DNA of 64,000 nt from contig NZ_VUMT01000002.1 in NCBI RefSeq assembly GCF_009696045.1, forward strand, positions 1 to 64,000, given 5' to 3'. Positions within the stretch are counted from its first letter, which is position 1; each line of letters begins with the position of its first letter. Made by a program: the position numbers and the translations under genes. The notes beneath the pieces were generated by a model. The model had not been told where the DNA came from and did not search any database. It was given only the letters and a program-made list of their open reading frames with translations. Origin of the DNA: Velocimicrobium porci (GTDB lineage: Bacteria > Bacillota > Clostridia > Lachnospirales > Lachnospiraceae). Of this stretch, positions 27,168 through 35,720 are shown piece after piece.

Positions 27168-28151
27168 CTATTCTTCCTCCTTTTCTAAACTACATTCTTC
27201 TGGAGTTAATTCTATCTTTTCCTTCGTAACCTCCAAGAAAATATCCTCTAAGGACATTGTCATCATAGACAGCTCCATAATCGGGCACTGGTACTTGGCC
27301 AGCTTATAAAATATGTTTTCTCTTAAATCTTCCGTTTCTTTCGTATAAATTGTAAGTGAATGCATTTCGCTCTCTTCTGGTTCTTCTTCCCACTTAATAT
27401 CCTTGATGCCCTCTATTTCACTAAATGCCTTTTCGACAACCTCTCTTTCACCTTTTATTGTGAGATGAATTCCTCTTTGGTTCTGCATACGCTCTACCAG
27501 GTTATCCGGTGTATCACTTACAATAAGCTTACCCTTATTAATAATCATTACTTTATCACATACTGCACTAACCTCCGATAAAATATGGGAACTTAAAATT
27601 ACAGTATGTGTCTTTGCTAAATCTTTGATTAAATCCCTTATTTCAATAATCTGCACTGGGTCTAACCCAACGGTTGGTTCATCTAATATAATAACTTCCG
27701 GATATCCCATTATTGCCCCTGCCAGACCAACTCTTTGCTTATAACCTTTTGATAAGTTTTTTATCAGCCGCTGTTCCATATCCTTTATTCCTGTCAGGCT
27801 CATAATATCTTCCATCATTTTGGCCTGCTTTGCTTTTTCAACTTTCTTTATATCTGCGACGAATTTTAAATATTCTTTTACTTTCATATCAGGATATAAT
27901 GGCGGAATCTCGGGAAGATATCCTATCGAGCGCTTCACTTTTTTTGGATTCTCATTGATATCATGTCCATTTACCTTTACACTACCTTCCGTAGCCGGTA
28001 TATATCCGGTAATAATATTCATTGTTGTAGATTTTCCGGCACCATTTGGACCAAGAAATCCAATCACTTCTCCCTTTTCTACAGTGAAACTTAAATGATC
28101 TACAGCAACATGACTGCCATATTTTTTCACTAAGTTATCTACTTCAATCAC
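27168..28151 (-). CDS. ABC transporter ATP-binding protein (GldA-like)
   Basis: A 327-residue ATPase with Walker A GPNGAGKSTT, signature LSKGYKQRVG, Walker B VIILDEPTVGLDP and a switch His in SSHILSE. The C-terminal extension (about 215-327) is typical for ATPases of ABC-2 systems related to GldA. It is the first gene of a three-gene minus-strand operon with the permease-GldG fusion and DUF4340 protein. Export or envelope function is likely by family, but no substrate is indicated. Confidence 0.92.
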   Translation of the reverse strand: MIEVDNLVKKYGSHVAVDHLSFTVEKGEVIGFLGPNGAGKSTTMNIITGYIPATEGSVKVNGHDINENPKKVKRSIGYLPEIPPLYPDMKVKEYLKFVADIKKVEKAKQAKMMEDIMSLTGIKDMEQRLIKNLSKGYKQRVGLAGAIMGYPEVIILDEPTVGLDPVQIIEIRDLIKDLAKTHTVILSSHILSEVSAVCDKVMIINKGKLIVSDTPDNLVERMQNQRGIHLTIKGEREVVEKAFSEIEGIKDIKWEEEPEESEMHSLTIYTKETEDLRENIFYKLAKYQCPIMELSMMTMSLEDIFLEVTKEKIELTPEECSLEKEEE

Positions 28152-28205
28152 AATAGACCCTCCTTCTACTTTTTTAAAGCTCTTTATAGACTACGCTTAA
28201 AATAA

Positions 28206-28245
28206 GAAAATTTTGTGAATTCATAGAATAATTCACAAAATTTTC
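28206..28245 (-). terminator. Terminator between the PadR pair and the GldA operon
   Basis: A perfect 16-bp inverted repeat (GAAAATTTTGTGAATT and its complement) with an 8-base loop, followed on the minus strand by TTATTTTAAG. It lies 48 bp after the HAAS-type gene. Because it also sits before the GldA ATPase, an operator role is possible. Confidence 0.6.
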
Positions 28246-28292
28246 ACATTTTCTCTATTTCCTATTGGAAAGCTCGTTGAATCTTATCGAAT

Positions 28293-29282
28293 TTATCCCT
28301 TTATTTTATGTTTTTCATCTACAATATTACAAATTACTGTAATTGCACCAAATAAAATTCCGGCAAGTGGCCAAATAATCCATGTTATATGCCAATCAAA
28401 AGTCAAAAAACTCCAGCCAAGATAGATACATACGATAACTGGCCAATAAATTCCTGCCACAGTCTGCACTAATTTATTTTCTTTCATTTCTTTCTTTTCC
28501 TGCGTAAATTCCTCCTCTTGCAAAATCACCTTATAGCTTTCCATGCGACTGCCCGATATAATAAAAAGTGTGACCCCGGTTGCTACTAATATTAAAAATA
28601 CACCAACACCTATCACTGTCAAAAATTCTATTTCCTCAAACAACACACCGGTAACTAAAATTGGAATAACACTCAGAATACACAACGCAACACCAATCGC
28701 TACAAACAACGTCTGCGTACTGCGATAAGCCTCTTTTTCTTTTAAAACATATTGTTTTGTGGAAAAATCAATTTGGAATCTCTCATTTTTCAAATAATTA
28801 TATTTTTCTAGTTTCATGCCTGAGAAAATAAACAGTACAACTGCAACAGCGACAAAAACCAAAAGTACAATCAGACCTCCCAGCGCCATACTATTTTCAT
28901 CACCAAAACCATACTCAGCAAGCCCGCCTAATACAATCAGCAATACAGGAGAACAAATACATAAAAATACGCCAAGTGCAATTCTTTTAGACATTTTTAT
29001 TGCCACTTGAATATATTCTTCCACTGTTTCAATCGATACGAATCTTGTATTTTCTTTCTCTTCAAATTCGTTTGTAATTCCTAAGATTTCTTTCAATTCA
29101 TCTAAATTTCCAAATTCTCGAATAACGGTTCCAATTGCTTCATTTTCCGTCTTTCCTTCTTTTTTTAACTCATAATATTTATCTTCCATCATAGTTAGCA
29201 GCTCTTCTTTTGCCCGTCTTACTTCTTCTGACAGTGGAAGATTAGAAAACATTGTTTCCAGATAATTTTTTATCGTTTCCAT
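28293..29282 (-). CDS. HAAS-domain membrane protein (DUF1700-like)
   Basis: A 329-residue protein. Residues 1-80 form a helical HAAS-type domain (YLETMFSNLPLSEEVRRAKE, AIGTVIREFGNLDEL), which is commonly encoded beside PadR regulators. The rest has three pairs of membrane helices (about 95-155, 190-245, 275-325). The start at 29282 has AAAGGAG ten bases upstream and lies 15 bp after the PadR gene. In better-studied cases the PadR repressor and a HAAS membrane protein form a two-gene envelope-sensing unit; that role here is inferred. Confidence 0.8.
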   Translation of the reverse strand: METIKNYLETMFSNLPLSEEVRRAKEELLTMMEDKYYELKKEGKTENEAIGTVIREFGNLDELKEILGITNEFEEKENTRFVSIETVEEYIQVAIKMSKRIALGVFLCICSPVLLIVLGGLAEYGFGDENSMALGGLIVLLVFVAVAVVLFIFSGMKLEKYNYLKNERFQIDFSTKQYVLKEKEAYRSTQTLFVAIGVALCILSVIPILVTGVLFEEIEFLTVIGVGVFLILVATGVTLFIISGSRMESYKVILQEEEFTQEKKEMKENKLVQTVAGIYWPVIVCIYLGWSFLTFDWHITWIIWPLAGILFGAITVICNIVDEKHKIKG

Positions 29283-29297
29283 AACATCTACTCTCCT

Positions 29298-29630
29298 TTA
29301 AATCTTTTTTATAAACTGCTCTACAACATTCTTTGTTAAATCCCATTCCTCACATTTTTCCTTATAATATTCCAGCCCGGCTTTCGTTATTGTATAATAC
29401 GTTCTCCTTTTTCCATTCGTTTCTGTTCCATATGAAGATTCAAGATATCCATTTTTTTCTAATCTTGTAAAAGCAGAATACAACGTAGTTTCTTTTATAA
29501 TATACTTTTCATGGGAACGCTCTTTAATTTTTTTCGAAATTTCATATCCATAAGACGGTCCATCTAATAATAAATATAAAATGATTGTATCATTATATCC
29601 CCTAATAACATCGCTACTTATCAAATACAT
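29298..29630 (-). CDS. PadR family transcriptional regulator
   Basis: A 110-residue winged-helix repressor. The PadR fold is clear in ILYLLLDGPSYGYEISKKI, ETTLYSAFTRLEKNGYLES and KRRTYYTITKAGLEYY. AAGGAGG stands only one base before the ATG at 29630 and seven before a TTG at 29624, so the true start may be the TTG. The long inverted repeat just upstream probably is its own operator. It is followed at once by its HAAS partner. Confidence 0.9.
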   Translation of the reverse strand: MYLISSDVIRGYNDTIILYLLLDGPSYGYEISKKIKERSHEKYIIKETTLYSAFTRLEKNGYLESSYGTETNGKRRTYYTITKAGLEYYKEKCEEWDLTKNVVEQFIKKI

Positions 29631-29647
29631 CCCTCCTTACATTACGT

Positions 29648-29694
29648 CTGTCGTAGTAATTTATAATATAACTTTATCAGAATTACTACGACAG
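29648..29694 (-). promoter_or_regulatory. Operator-like palindrome over the padR promoter
   Basis: CTGTCGTAGTAATT (29648-29661) and AATTACTACGACAG (29681-29694) form a perfect 14-bp inverted repeat with a 19-bp spacer. A minus-strand TTGACC at 29692-29697 with TAAAGT about 17 bp later runs through it. A repressor dimer or tetramer bound here would block the promoter, consistent with PadR autoregulation. Confidence 0.65.
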
Positions 29695-29714
29695 GTCAAG
29701 TAATTTTTATTTTT

Positions 29715-29890
29715 TTACAACAAAGTGGACAAGTCCACCTCAACTCCCTGTATCCCTCACTCATGAGGGACTTGCTCCACTTTGCGTGCCAGATGCGTGT
29801 TGCATGCTTTTTGCAACAATACTCCTTTCGCATCTGTGCACATCCTCGTGGAGCGTTTTTGCTTTATAGGAGACGAAGTTTCCTATAAAG
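29715..29890. repeat. Structured dispersed repeat, copy 2
   Basis: Nearly identical to 12497-12677. The stems are CAAAGTGGA/TCCACTTTG (29721-29729 with 29776-29784), CAGATGCG/CGCATCTG (29790-29797 with 29829-29836) and CTTTATAGGA/TCCTATAAAG (29862-29871 with 29881-29890). In the last stem a C-G pair replaces the A-T pair of copy 1, a compensatory change. It lies between the chemoreceptor terminator and the padR promoter. Confidence 0.75.
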
Positions 29891-29898
29891 TGAAAATA

Positions 29899-29927
29899 GG
29901 GTATTGCAATCCTCTTTTGCAATACCC
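29899..29927 (-). terminator. Terminator after the chemoreceptor gene
   Basis: GGGTATTGCAA pairs with TTGCAATACCC (11 bp, 7-base loop) and is followed on the minus strand by TATTTTC. Confidence 0.7.
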
Positions 29928-29942
29928 TGACAAATATCTTTT

Positions 29943-31820
29943 TTAGTTTACCATCTCTTGTAATATATTGGCTTCATGTGCCATATTTTCTGAAGCTTCT
30001 TCACTTTTTTGAGAAATTTCTACATTTCGTTCAACAACCTCGGATATTTTATCAAATCCTTCAACCGCTTCTGTTACAATCTGGACATGTTCTCTTACCA
30101 TACCTGTTATTTGACCTACACCTTCACTGGCATGCTGTATTTCTTCAACTACCCCTAAAAATTCTTCCACCGCCTTATGCGTAATCTCTTTTCCATTATC
30201 AACGGCATGAATAGAATTCATAATCAAATCACCTGTTTCTTTTGCCGCCTGAGCACTTCTTGATGCCAATTCACCAACCTGGAAAGCAACAACTGCAAAT
30301 CCTTTTCCCATTTCTCCTGCTCTGGCTGCTTCAATAGAAGCATTTAAAGACAGCAAATTCGTCTGTTCTGCAATTGAATTGATTTCACCAATAATCTTTT
30401 CAATTTCGATTGAAGTATTACTAATTTCGTCTATTGAAGTTTCTAAAAACTCCATTTTCTCTTTCGTCTGCAGTAATTTGTTTACAGCCTCTTCCGTCAT
30501 ATCAGCTATATTTGTAGAAGCATCTGCACTTTCTCCCATTTTGGAAGAAAGTTCGTTCATTGTCTGTTTCAATTCTTCTACTGCCTGTTCCTGTTCCCCC
30601 GTTCCTGCATGTATTTCCTGAGAATTAAGCAGTGTTTCCTGAGATACCTTGTCAATATTAACACAGACATCTTTGATTCTTTCAATAAGCTGTAGATTCT
30701 TTTCCATATCCTCTTTTTGTCTATCTAATAACGTTTCATTTTCTTTTAGATTTTCTTTAATACTATCTACCATTTTATTAATGCTATTACTTAATAGTTC
30801 AAACTCCTTATTCCCTTTTTCATCTACAATTGTATCAAGATTTCCCTCTGTAATACTCTGAAGTCTTTCTATAATATGGTGAATACCCTGAACTATTTTT
30901 CTGTCTACCAATCGGTTAATCATAAAAAGCAGAATCAAAAAGATAATAAACATGCTAAATGATACAACTATCGTCTGATTTAATCGCACTTGATAATACT
31001 CTTTGGCAGGTGTCATCGTTCCGATTATCATATCCTCATATTCTCTTGTTACATAGTAACCTTTTTCTCCATCAATCGTTGCCTTACCTTTTCCTTCGCT
31101 GATTTTTTCAGGAAATCCTACTTCTTTTGCGGTTTTACCAATCAAAGAATCATTTTTATGTGCTAAAATCTGATTCGTTTCTTTATCAATTGCAAAAACA
31201 TAACCATTTGTTCCAAAATTAAAATCTTTTAATACAACATCAAGCGAAGTACCTTCTAACATTTCTTCTAAAACTTCCGGTTTTACTCCTGCCTGCACGA
31301 ATCCTTTCGCATCCCGCCTTGCAACTCCGGTATATTGAATTACAACACCTTCTGCAACATTTACCTGTGGCTCCTGGACAATCTCTTTAGAACTGTCTTT
31401 TAAAATTTCTAAAAATTCTTCTGACTGTTCACCACTACTCATATCAAACCCGACATAACTTGGAATTGTACTATGGGTAATAATTCCTTTTTCATCAATT
31501 ACATGTAATTCGTTTACCATCAATTCATCACAAACGGCTTTTAACTTATCTCTGTCATCTATAATAGAAGGATCTATATCAATAATATGAGCAAATGCCT
31601 TTGTCTTCGCCAGGTTATTCTCTCCTAAGCTAGTTGTCAGCTTCTCAATCTCTTCCTCATTACTTTTTAGCTTTTCTTCTACAGAATCTAACTTTTCATT
31701 ACTACTTTCCGTATTGTCCATGTTGTTTACTAGTGTCTGATAATTAAAAATTGCAAACACAGTTACAACCATGGCAACAGCCATATAAAGGCATAGCTTT
31801 TTTGCAAACATCTTTTTCAT
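29943..31820 (-). CDS. Methyl-accepting chemotaxis protein
   Basis: A 625-residue chemoreceptor. It has a first membrane helix (about 10-30), an extracellular Cache-type sensor (about 35-270; [20 protein letters not shown] is typical), a second helix (about 276-298), a HAMP linker (to about 355) and a long coiled-coil signalling domain. The hairpin tip [20 protein letters not shown] is intact, but just after it the usual ADE is AFQ ([16 protein letters not shown]). No chemotaxis operon is in the window. The ligand is unknown; Cache sensors usually bind small organic acids or amino acids. Confidence 0.92.
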   Translation of the reverse strand: MKKMFAKKLCLYMAVAMVVTVFAIFNYQTLVNNMDNTESSNEKLDSVEEKLKSNEEEIEKLTTSLGENNLAKTKAFAHIIDIDPSIIDDRDKLKAVCDELMVNELHVIDEKGIITHSTIPSYVGFDMSSGEQSEEFLEILKDSSKEIVQEPQVNVAEGVVIQYTGVARRDAKGFVQAGVKPEVLEEMLEGTSLDVVLKDFNFGTNGYVFAIDKETNQILAHKNDSLIGKTAKEVGFPEKISEGKGKATIDGEKGYYVTREYEDMIIGTMTPAKEYYQVRLNQTIVVSFSMFIIFLILLFMINRLVDRKIVQGIHHIIERLQSITEGNLDTIVDEKGNKEFELLSNSINKMVDSIKENLKENETLLDRQKEDMEKNLQLIERIKDVCVNIDKVSQETLLNSQEIHAGTGEQEQAVEELKQTMNELSSKMGESADASTNIADMTEEAVNKLLQTKEKMEFLETSIDEISNTSIEIEKIIGEINSIAEQTNLLSLNASIEAARAGEMGKGFAVVAFQVGELASRSAQAAKETGDLIMNSIHAVDNGKEITHKAVEEFLGVVEEIQHASEGVGQITGMVREHVQIVTEAVEGFDKISEVVERNVEISQKSEEASENMAHEANILQEMVN

Positions 31821-31904
31821 TAGTTTTATATCTCTTTTTTTGTTTTTCTTATATCTTTTACTTCAAAAACATATTCTTGCAGTAACAAGCTTTATTTACA
31901 TGAC

Positions 31905-31952
31905 AAAAAGGACATTGCAAAATAGTAAAAACTACTTTACAACATCCCTTTT
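31905..31952 (-). terminator. Terminator of the rnf operon
   Basis: A long, slightly imperfect stem (AAAAGGACATTGCAAAATAGT with ACTACTTTACAACATCCC and T run) with a short AAAA loop, located 33 bp after rnfB. On the minus strand it ends in TCCTTTTTG. Confidence 0.75.
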
Positions 31953-31985
31953 ATAACACAGTCCACTATATTTAAAATAAGAACG

Positions 31986-32771
31986 TTAAATAATAATTTT
32001 AGATGGACATTTTTCTGCACATTTTCCACATTTTATACACTTTTCCTGATCAATATATGCTAAATTATCATTTAATACGATTGCCCCGGCCTCACACTGT
32101 CTTACACAAAGTCCACAGCCAATACAACCTACCTCACAGGCTAATTTGACATTTTTTCCTTTTTCATGGGAACTACACTGTACAATATGCTTTGCACTGT
32201 AAGGTACTAGCTCAATTAAATGTTTTGGACATTCTGCAACGCATTTTCCACAGGCAACACATTTTTCTCTGTCCACGGCTGCAATTCCATTTATAATATG
32301 TATTGCATCAAATGCACAGACCTTTACACAAGAACCATATCCCATACAACCTTCTCGACACACTTTTTCTCCATCGCCCGGAACTAATGAAAGCTTTTTA
32401 CAATCGGCGATTCCATAATAATCATATTTGATTTTCGTTTTGTCACAAGTACCCTTACATTTAACAAATGCAACTTTTTTTTCTGATTCTTCTGCCTCTG
32501 TTCCCATAATAGATGCTATCTCCGCAATTCTTTCTTTTGATAAGCTTGGACAGCTATTTGCCTTTGCTTCTCCTTTTACGATAGCCTCTGCCATCGCATC
32601 GCAGCCTGCATATCCACAGCCACCACAATTATTACTTGGTAATAGTTCCCGGACATTTTCCACTCTTTCATCTACTTCAACTGCAAATTTTTTACCTGCT
32701 ATGCCAAGGAGCAGACCAATTAAAAGTCCGGTAATCCCAATTATGATTGCAGCTAACACAACTCCATTCAT
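31986..32771 (-). CDS. rnfB: Rnf complex ferredoxin subunit RnfB
   Basis: The 261-residue iron-sulfur subunit that takes electrons from ferredoxin. It has an N-terminal membrane helix (about 4-26), a Fe-S domain with CGGCGYAGCDAMAE near 50 and a further Cys set, and at least four [4Fe-4S] motifs, including CVACGKCVAECP, CIGCGLCVRQCE and CIKCGKCAEKCP. The gene is last in the rnfCDGEAB order usual in Clostridia. The complex couples ferredoxin oxidation to NAD+ reduction and ion export. Confidence 0.96.
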   Translation of the reverse strand: MNGVVLAAIIIGITGLLIGLLLGIAGKKFAVEVDERVENVRELLPSNNCGGCGYAGCDAMAEAIVKGEAKANSCPSLSKERIAEIASIMGTEAEESEKKVAFVKCKGTCDKTKIKYDYYGIADCKKLSLVPGDGEKVCREGCMGYGSCVKVCAFDAIHIINGIAAVDREKCVACGKCVAECPKHLIELVPYSAKHIVQCSSHEKGKNVKLACEVGCIGCGLCVRQCEAGAIVLNDNLAYIDQEKCIKCGKCAEKCPSKIII

Positions 32772-32787
32772 CTATCCACTCCTCCTT

Positions 32788-33363
32788 CTATAATAATCCT
32801 GCGAATCCACAAAATGCAATCGCCATTAAACCAGCTGTAATCAATACAATCGGAGAACCCTTAAATGACTCCGGAATATCATTATCTTCAATTCTCTCTC
32901 TGATGCCTGCCATTAATACAATCGATATTGTAAATCCTAATGCAGTACCAAAACCATTAACAATACTCGAAACAAATCCATATTCTTTCTGTACATTGGT
33001 AAGAGCTACACCAAGTACAGCACAGTTTGTTGTTATTAATGGAAGGAATACTCCAAGTGCCTGATAAAGAGCTGGCATCATTTTCTTTAGAACCATTTCT
33101 ACAAACTGAACCAAAGCTGCAATTACTAAAATAAATACAATTGTCTGAAGATAAGTTACGTCAAATCTTACTAAAATTTGTGTATAGATTATATTAGAAA
33201 TTGCAGATGCAATCGTAATAACAAAAATAACGGCTCCACCCATACCTGCTGCTGTTTCTACTCGTTTTGACACGCCAAGGAATGGACAAATTCCAAGGAA
33301 CTGACTCAATACAACATTATTAACTAATGCCGCACTAATTAAAATTATAAGCATTTCTTTCAT
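32788..33363 (-). CDS. rnfA: Rnf complex membrane subunit RnfA
   Basis: A 191-residue integral membrane protein with six helices. NNVVLSQFLGICPFLGVSK and PLITTNCAVLGVAL are conserved RnfA/NqrE motifs; the two half-membrane Cys residues (GICPF, TNCAV) coordinate the [2Fe-2S] cluster shared with RnfE. It lies between rnfE and rnfB with very short gaps. Confidence 0.96.
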   Translation of the reverse strand: MKEMLIILISAALVNNVVLSQFLGICPFLGVSKRVETAAGMGGAVIFVITIASAISNIIYTQILVRFDVTYLQTIVFILVIAALVQFVEMVLKKMMPALYQALGVFLPLITTNCAVLGVALTNVQKEYGFVSSIVNGFGTALGFTISIVLMAGIRERIEDNDIPESFKGSPIVLITAGLMAIAFCGFAGLL

Positions 33364-33368
33364 CTATC

Positions 33369-34136
33369 TCATTCCTCCCTTTTTTCCTGTTCCAGTTTCT
33401 TTGCTTTTGCTTTCGCAATTTTTTCTGCCTGTTTTGCTACCCGTTCTGCCTCAAGTAATCCATGATTTGCTTCACAGGCAGAGCCATGACATTCTGCACA
33501 ATTACCGCCACATGCAATTGTAATTCCTTTTTCTGTATTCGTAGCTGATGGCATTTTTAATTTATTTTGAAGTGCCGTCAATAATGCAAGCACAAAAAAT
33601 GCCCCCGGTGCTAATACAAAAATCGTTGCAGGCTCATAAGATTTTGGAAGGATATGGAGGTTAAATACCGTTCCATTTCCTATCAGTTCCCGAACTAATC
33701 CGATTGAAGTAAGTCCTACCGTAAAGCCAAGCCCCATTCCAAGCCCATCACAAATAGAAAGTAAGACACCATTTTTCGAAGCATAGGCTTCCGCTCTTCC
33801 TAGAATAATACAGTTAACTACAATTAATGGAATATAGATTCCAAGTGCATCGTATAAACTTCCTGCATATGCCTGCATTAACAATTGCACGATTGTTACA
33901 AAAGAAGCAACAATTACAATAAATGCCGGAATTCTTACCTTATCTGGAATTATATTTCGTAAAAGAGAAATCATCGCATTTGACATTACAAGCACTGCTG
34001 CTGTTGATAATCCCATTCCTAATCCATTTATGGCTGACACGGTAACCGCTAAAGTTGGACACATTCCTAACATTAATACAAAAGTAGGATTCTCTTTTAC
34101 GATACCGTTATATAAACGTTCTACATACTTATTCAT
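33369..34136 (-). CDS. rnfE: Rnf complex membrane subunit RnfE with Cys-rich tail
   Basis: A 255-residue protein. Its first 200 residues are the six-helix RnfE/NqrD core, with the conserved GMCPTLAV and IVVNCIILGRAEAYA cysteine motifs partnering RnfA. After the last helix comes an unusual tail: ACGGNCAECHGSACEANH near residue 210, with four Cys and two His, followed by a charged Lys/Ala/Glu helix to the end. The tail faces the cytoplasm in the known topology and could hold a metal or an Fe-S cluster; this is inference. Confidence 0.95.
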   Translation of the reverse strand: MNKYVERLYNGIVKENPTFVLMLGMCPTLAVTVSAINGLGMGLSTAAVLVMSNAMISLLRNIIPDKVRIPAFIVIVASFVTIVQLLMQAYAGSLYDALGIYIPLIVVNCIILGRAEAYASKNGVLLSICDGLGMGLGFTVGLTSIGLVRELIGNGTVFNLHILPKSYEPATIFVLAPGAFFVLALLTALQNKLKMPSATNTEKGITIACGGNCAECHGSACEANHGLLEAERVAKQAEKIAKAKAKKLEQEKREE

Positions 34137-34153
34137 TTCCGTAACCTACCTTT

Positions 34154-34774
34154 CTATTGTTCTATTTCTCCGTTTGCATAAACAAATGCAAGTGCATTAT
34201 TTACTGCCTTTGTTACCGCTTTTGTTGTTATCGTAGCACCACTTAACGCATCAATCTCATTATCTTTCGATTTGCCTTCTTTGGTGTAAACAATTTTAGA
34301 GTTCTTTATTCCCTTAAACTGCGATTTAAATTCATCTGTTGTACAGTTTGCTCCAAGTCCTGCTGTTTCACTCATACTCAAAACTTCCATTCCTGTCACT
34401 GTCCCTGTTTTGTCCACACCAATTGATAACTTAATTTCGCCACCATATCCTTCTTTTGAACCGATTGACATAACATATCCAATCTGATTTTTATTTTTAT
34501 CTTTCGCAATTAAGACTTCATCAATAAAAACACCGGTAATTGATGGATCATCTGTAAAATTTTCTTTACTTTTACTCAGCTTATCTAAAGAATCTTCTTC
34601 TTCAAATGTATCTGCTGATGGAAAAACTTTTTTATATGCCTCTTGCTTTGCATCATACTCTGCTTTTGCAATCGGACTTTTTGTTACCTCATATACCATT
34701 CCAAGTAAAAGACCTGCGATAAGCGTAATCATAAAAAGTGCAATTGCATCTTTGACCAAATTATTACTTTTCAT
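34154..34774 (-). CDS. rnfG: Rnf complex FMN-binding subunit RnfG
   Basis: A 206-residue protein with one N-terminal helix (about 10-32) and an extracytoplasmic FMN-binding domain. The threonine of SGATITTKAV (near residue 182) is the site of covalent FMN attachment in this family. Its start overlaps the end of rnfD by 11 bp, showing translational coupling. Confidence 0.95.
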   Translation of the reverse strand: MKSNNLVKDAIALFMITLIAGLLLGMVYEVTKSPIAKAEYDAKQEAYKKVFPSADTFEEEDSLDKLSKSKENFTDDPSITGVFIDEVLIAKDKNKNQIGYVMSIGSKEGYGGEIKLSIGVDKTGTVTGMEVLSMSETAGLGANCTTDEFKSQFKGIKNSKIVYTKEGKSKDNEIDALSGATITTKAVTKAVNNALAFVYANGEIEQ

Positions 34775-35708
34775 TCTTTAAATCCTCCTTCCTAAATCCA
34801 AAAGGAACCGGGATTGTAACTTTTTCTATCAAAGGAACAAGCAAGTTACAGAAAATAATTGCATAAGATACGCCCTCTGCAGAACCTCCAAAAATACGGA
34901 AAATTCCTGTTAAAATTCCAAGACATACCGCAAAAATAACCTGCCCCATTGGGGTAATCGGACTTGTAACATAATCGGTTGCCATGAAAAATGCTCCTAG
35001 CATAAGTCCGCCACCAAAAAGCTGTGCTGCCAGATAAGAAGGTTCGAATCCATGGCCACCAAAAATACCGGCAAATACAAGTAACGTTCCAATATAGATA
35101 AAAGGAATTCGAGGAGTAATTATCTTTTTAATCAGAAGATAAACTGCCCCGATTAAAATACAGATAACGGATGTTTCACCGATTGTTCCACTTGTTTTTC
35201 CTATAAACATATCAAAAATTGGAACTATTTCACCTGCCTTCACGGCTGCCAAGGGTGTTGCACCCGCAACTCCGTCAATTGAAAAATCTGTCATTCTTGA
35301 TGTAAATGAAATCAATAAAAAACATCTGGCACCAAGTGCAGGGTTCATAAAATTCTGTCCCAGCCCACCAAATACCTGTTTCACAACAATAATCGCAAAA
35401 ACACTACCGATTACAGCCAGCCAGATTGGTGCTGTCGAAGGCAGATTAAGTGCCAATAAAAGACCAGTTACAACTGCACTGTAATCATATGTTGTGATTG
35501 GTTTTTTCATCGCTTTTTCATATATGTATTCTGACAGTACACTTGCTGCAACACAGGTAAGAATCAAAAGCAATGCTTTGATTCCAAACTGATATACACC
35601 AAACGCACTTGCTGGCAATAACGCAATCGCTACATCTCTCATAATTGTTTTGGTCGAAGTTTTACTTCTTACATGGGGAGATGCGGATACATGTAATAAA
35701 TCACTCAC
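34764..35708 (-). CDS. rnfD: Rnf complex membrane subunit RnfD
   Basis: A 314-residue integral membrane subunit (NqrB-like) with about nine helices. GATPLA (near residue 158) contains the threonine that carries covalent FMN in RnfD/NqrB. LGARCFLLISF, FMATDYVTSPITPMG and FRIFGGSAEGVSYAI are other conserved lines. It follows rnfC by 12 bp. Confidence 0.95.
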   Translation of the reverse strand: MSDLLHVSASPHVRSKTSTKTIMRDVAIALLPASAFGVYQFGIKALLLILTCVAASVLSEYIYEKAMKKPITTYDYSAVVTGLLLALNLPSTAPIWLAVIGSVFAIIVVKQVFGGLGQNFMNPALGARCFLLISFTSRMTDFSIDGVAGATPLAAVKAGEIVPIFDMFIGKTSGTIGETSVICILIGAVYLLIKKIITPRIPFIYIGTLLVFAGIFGGHGFEPSYLAAQLFGGGLMLGAFFMATDYVTSPITPMGQVIFAVCLGILTGIFRIFGGSAEGVSYAIIFCNLLVPLIEKVTIPVPFGFRKEDLKNEK

Positions 35709-35720
35709 TATTTTTTCCTC

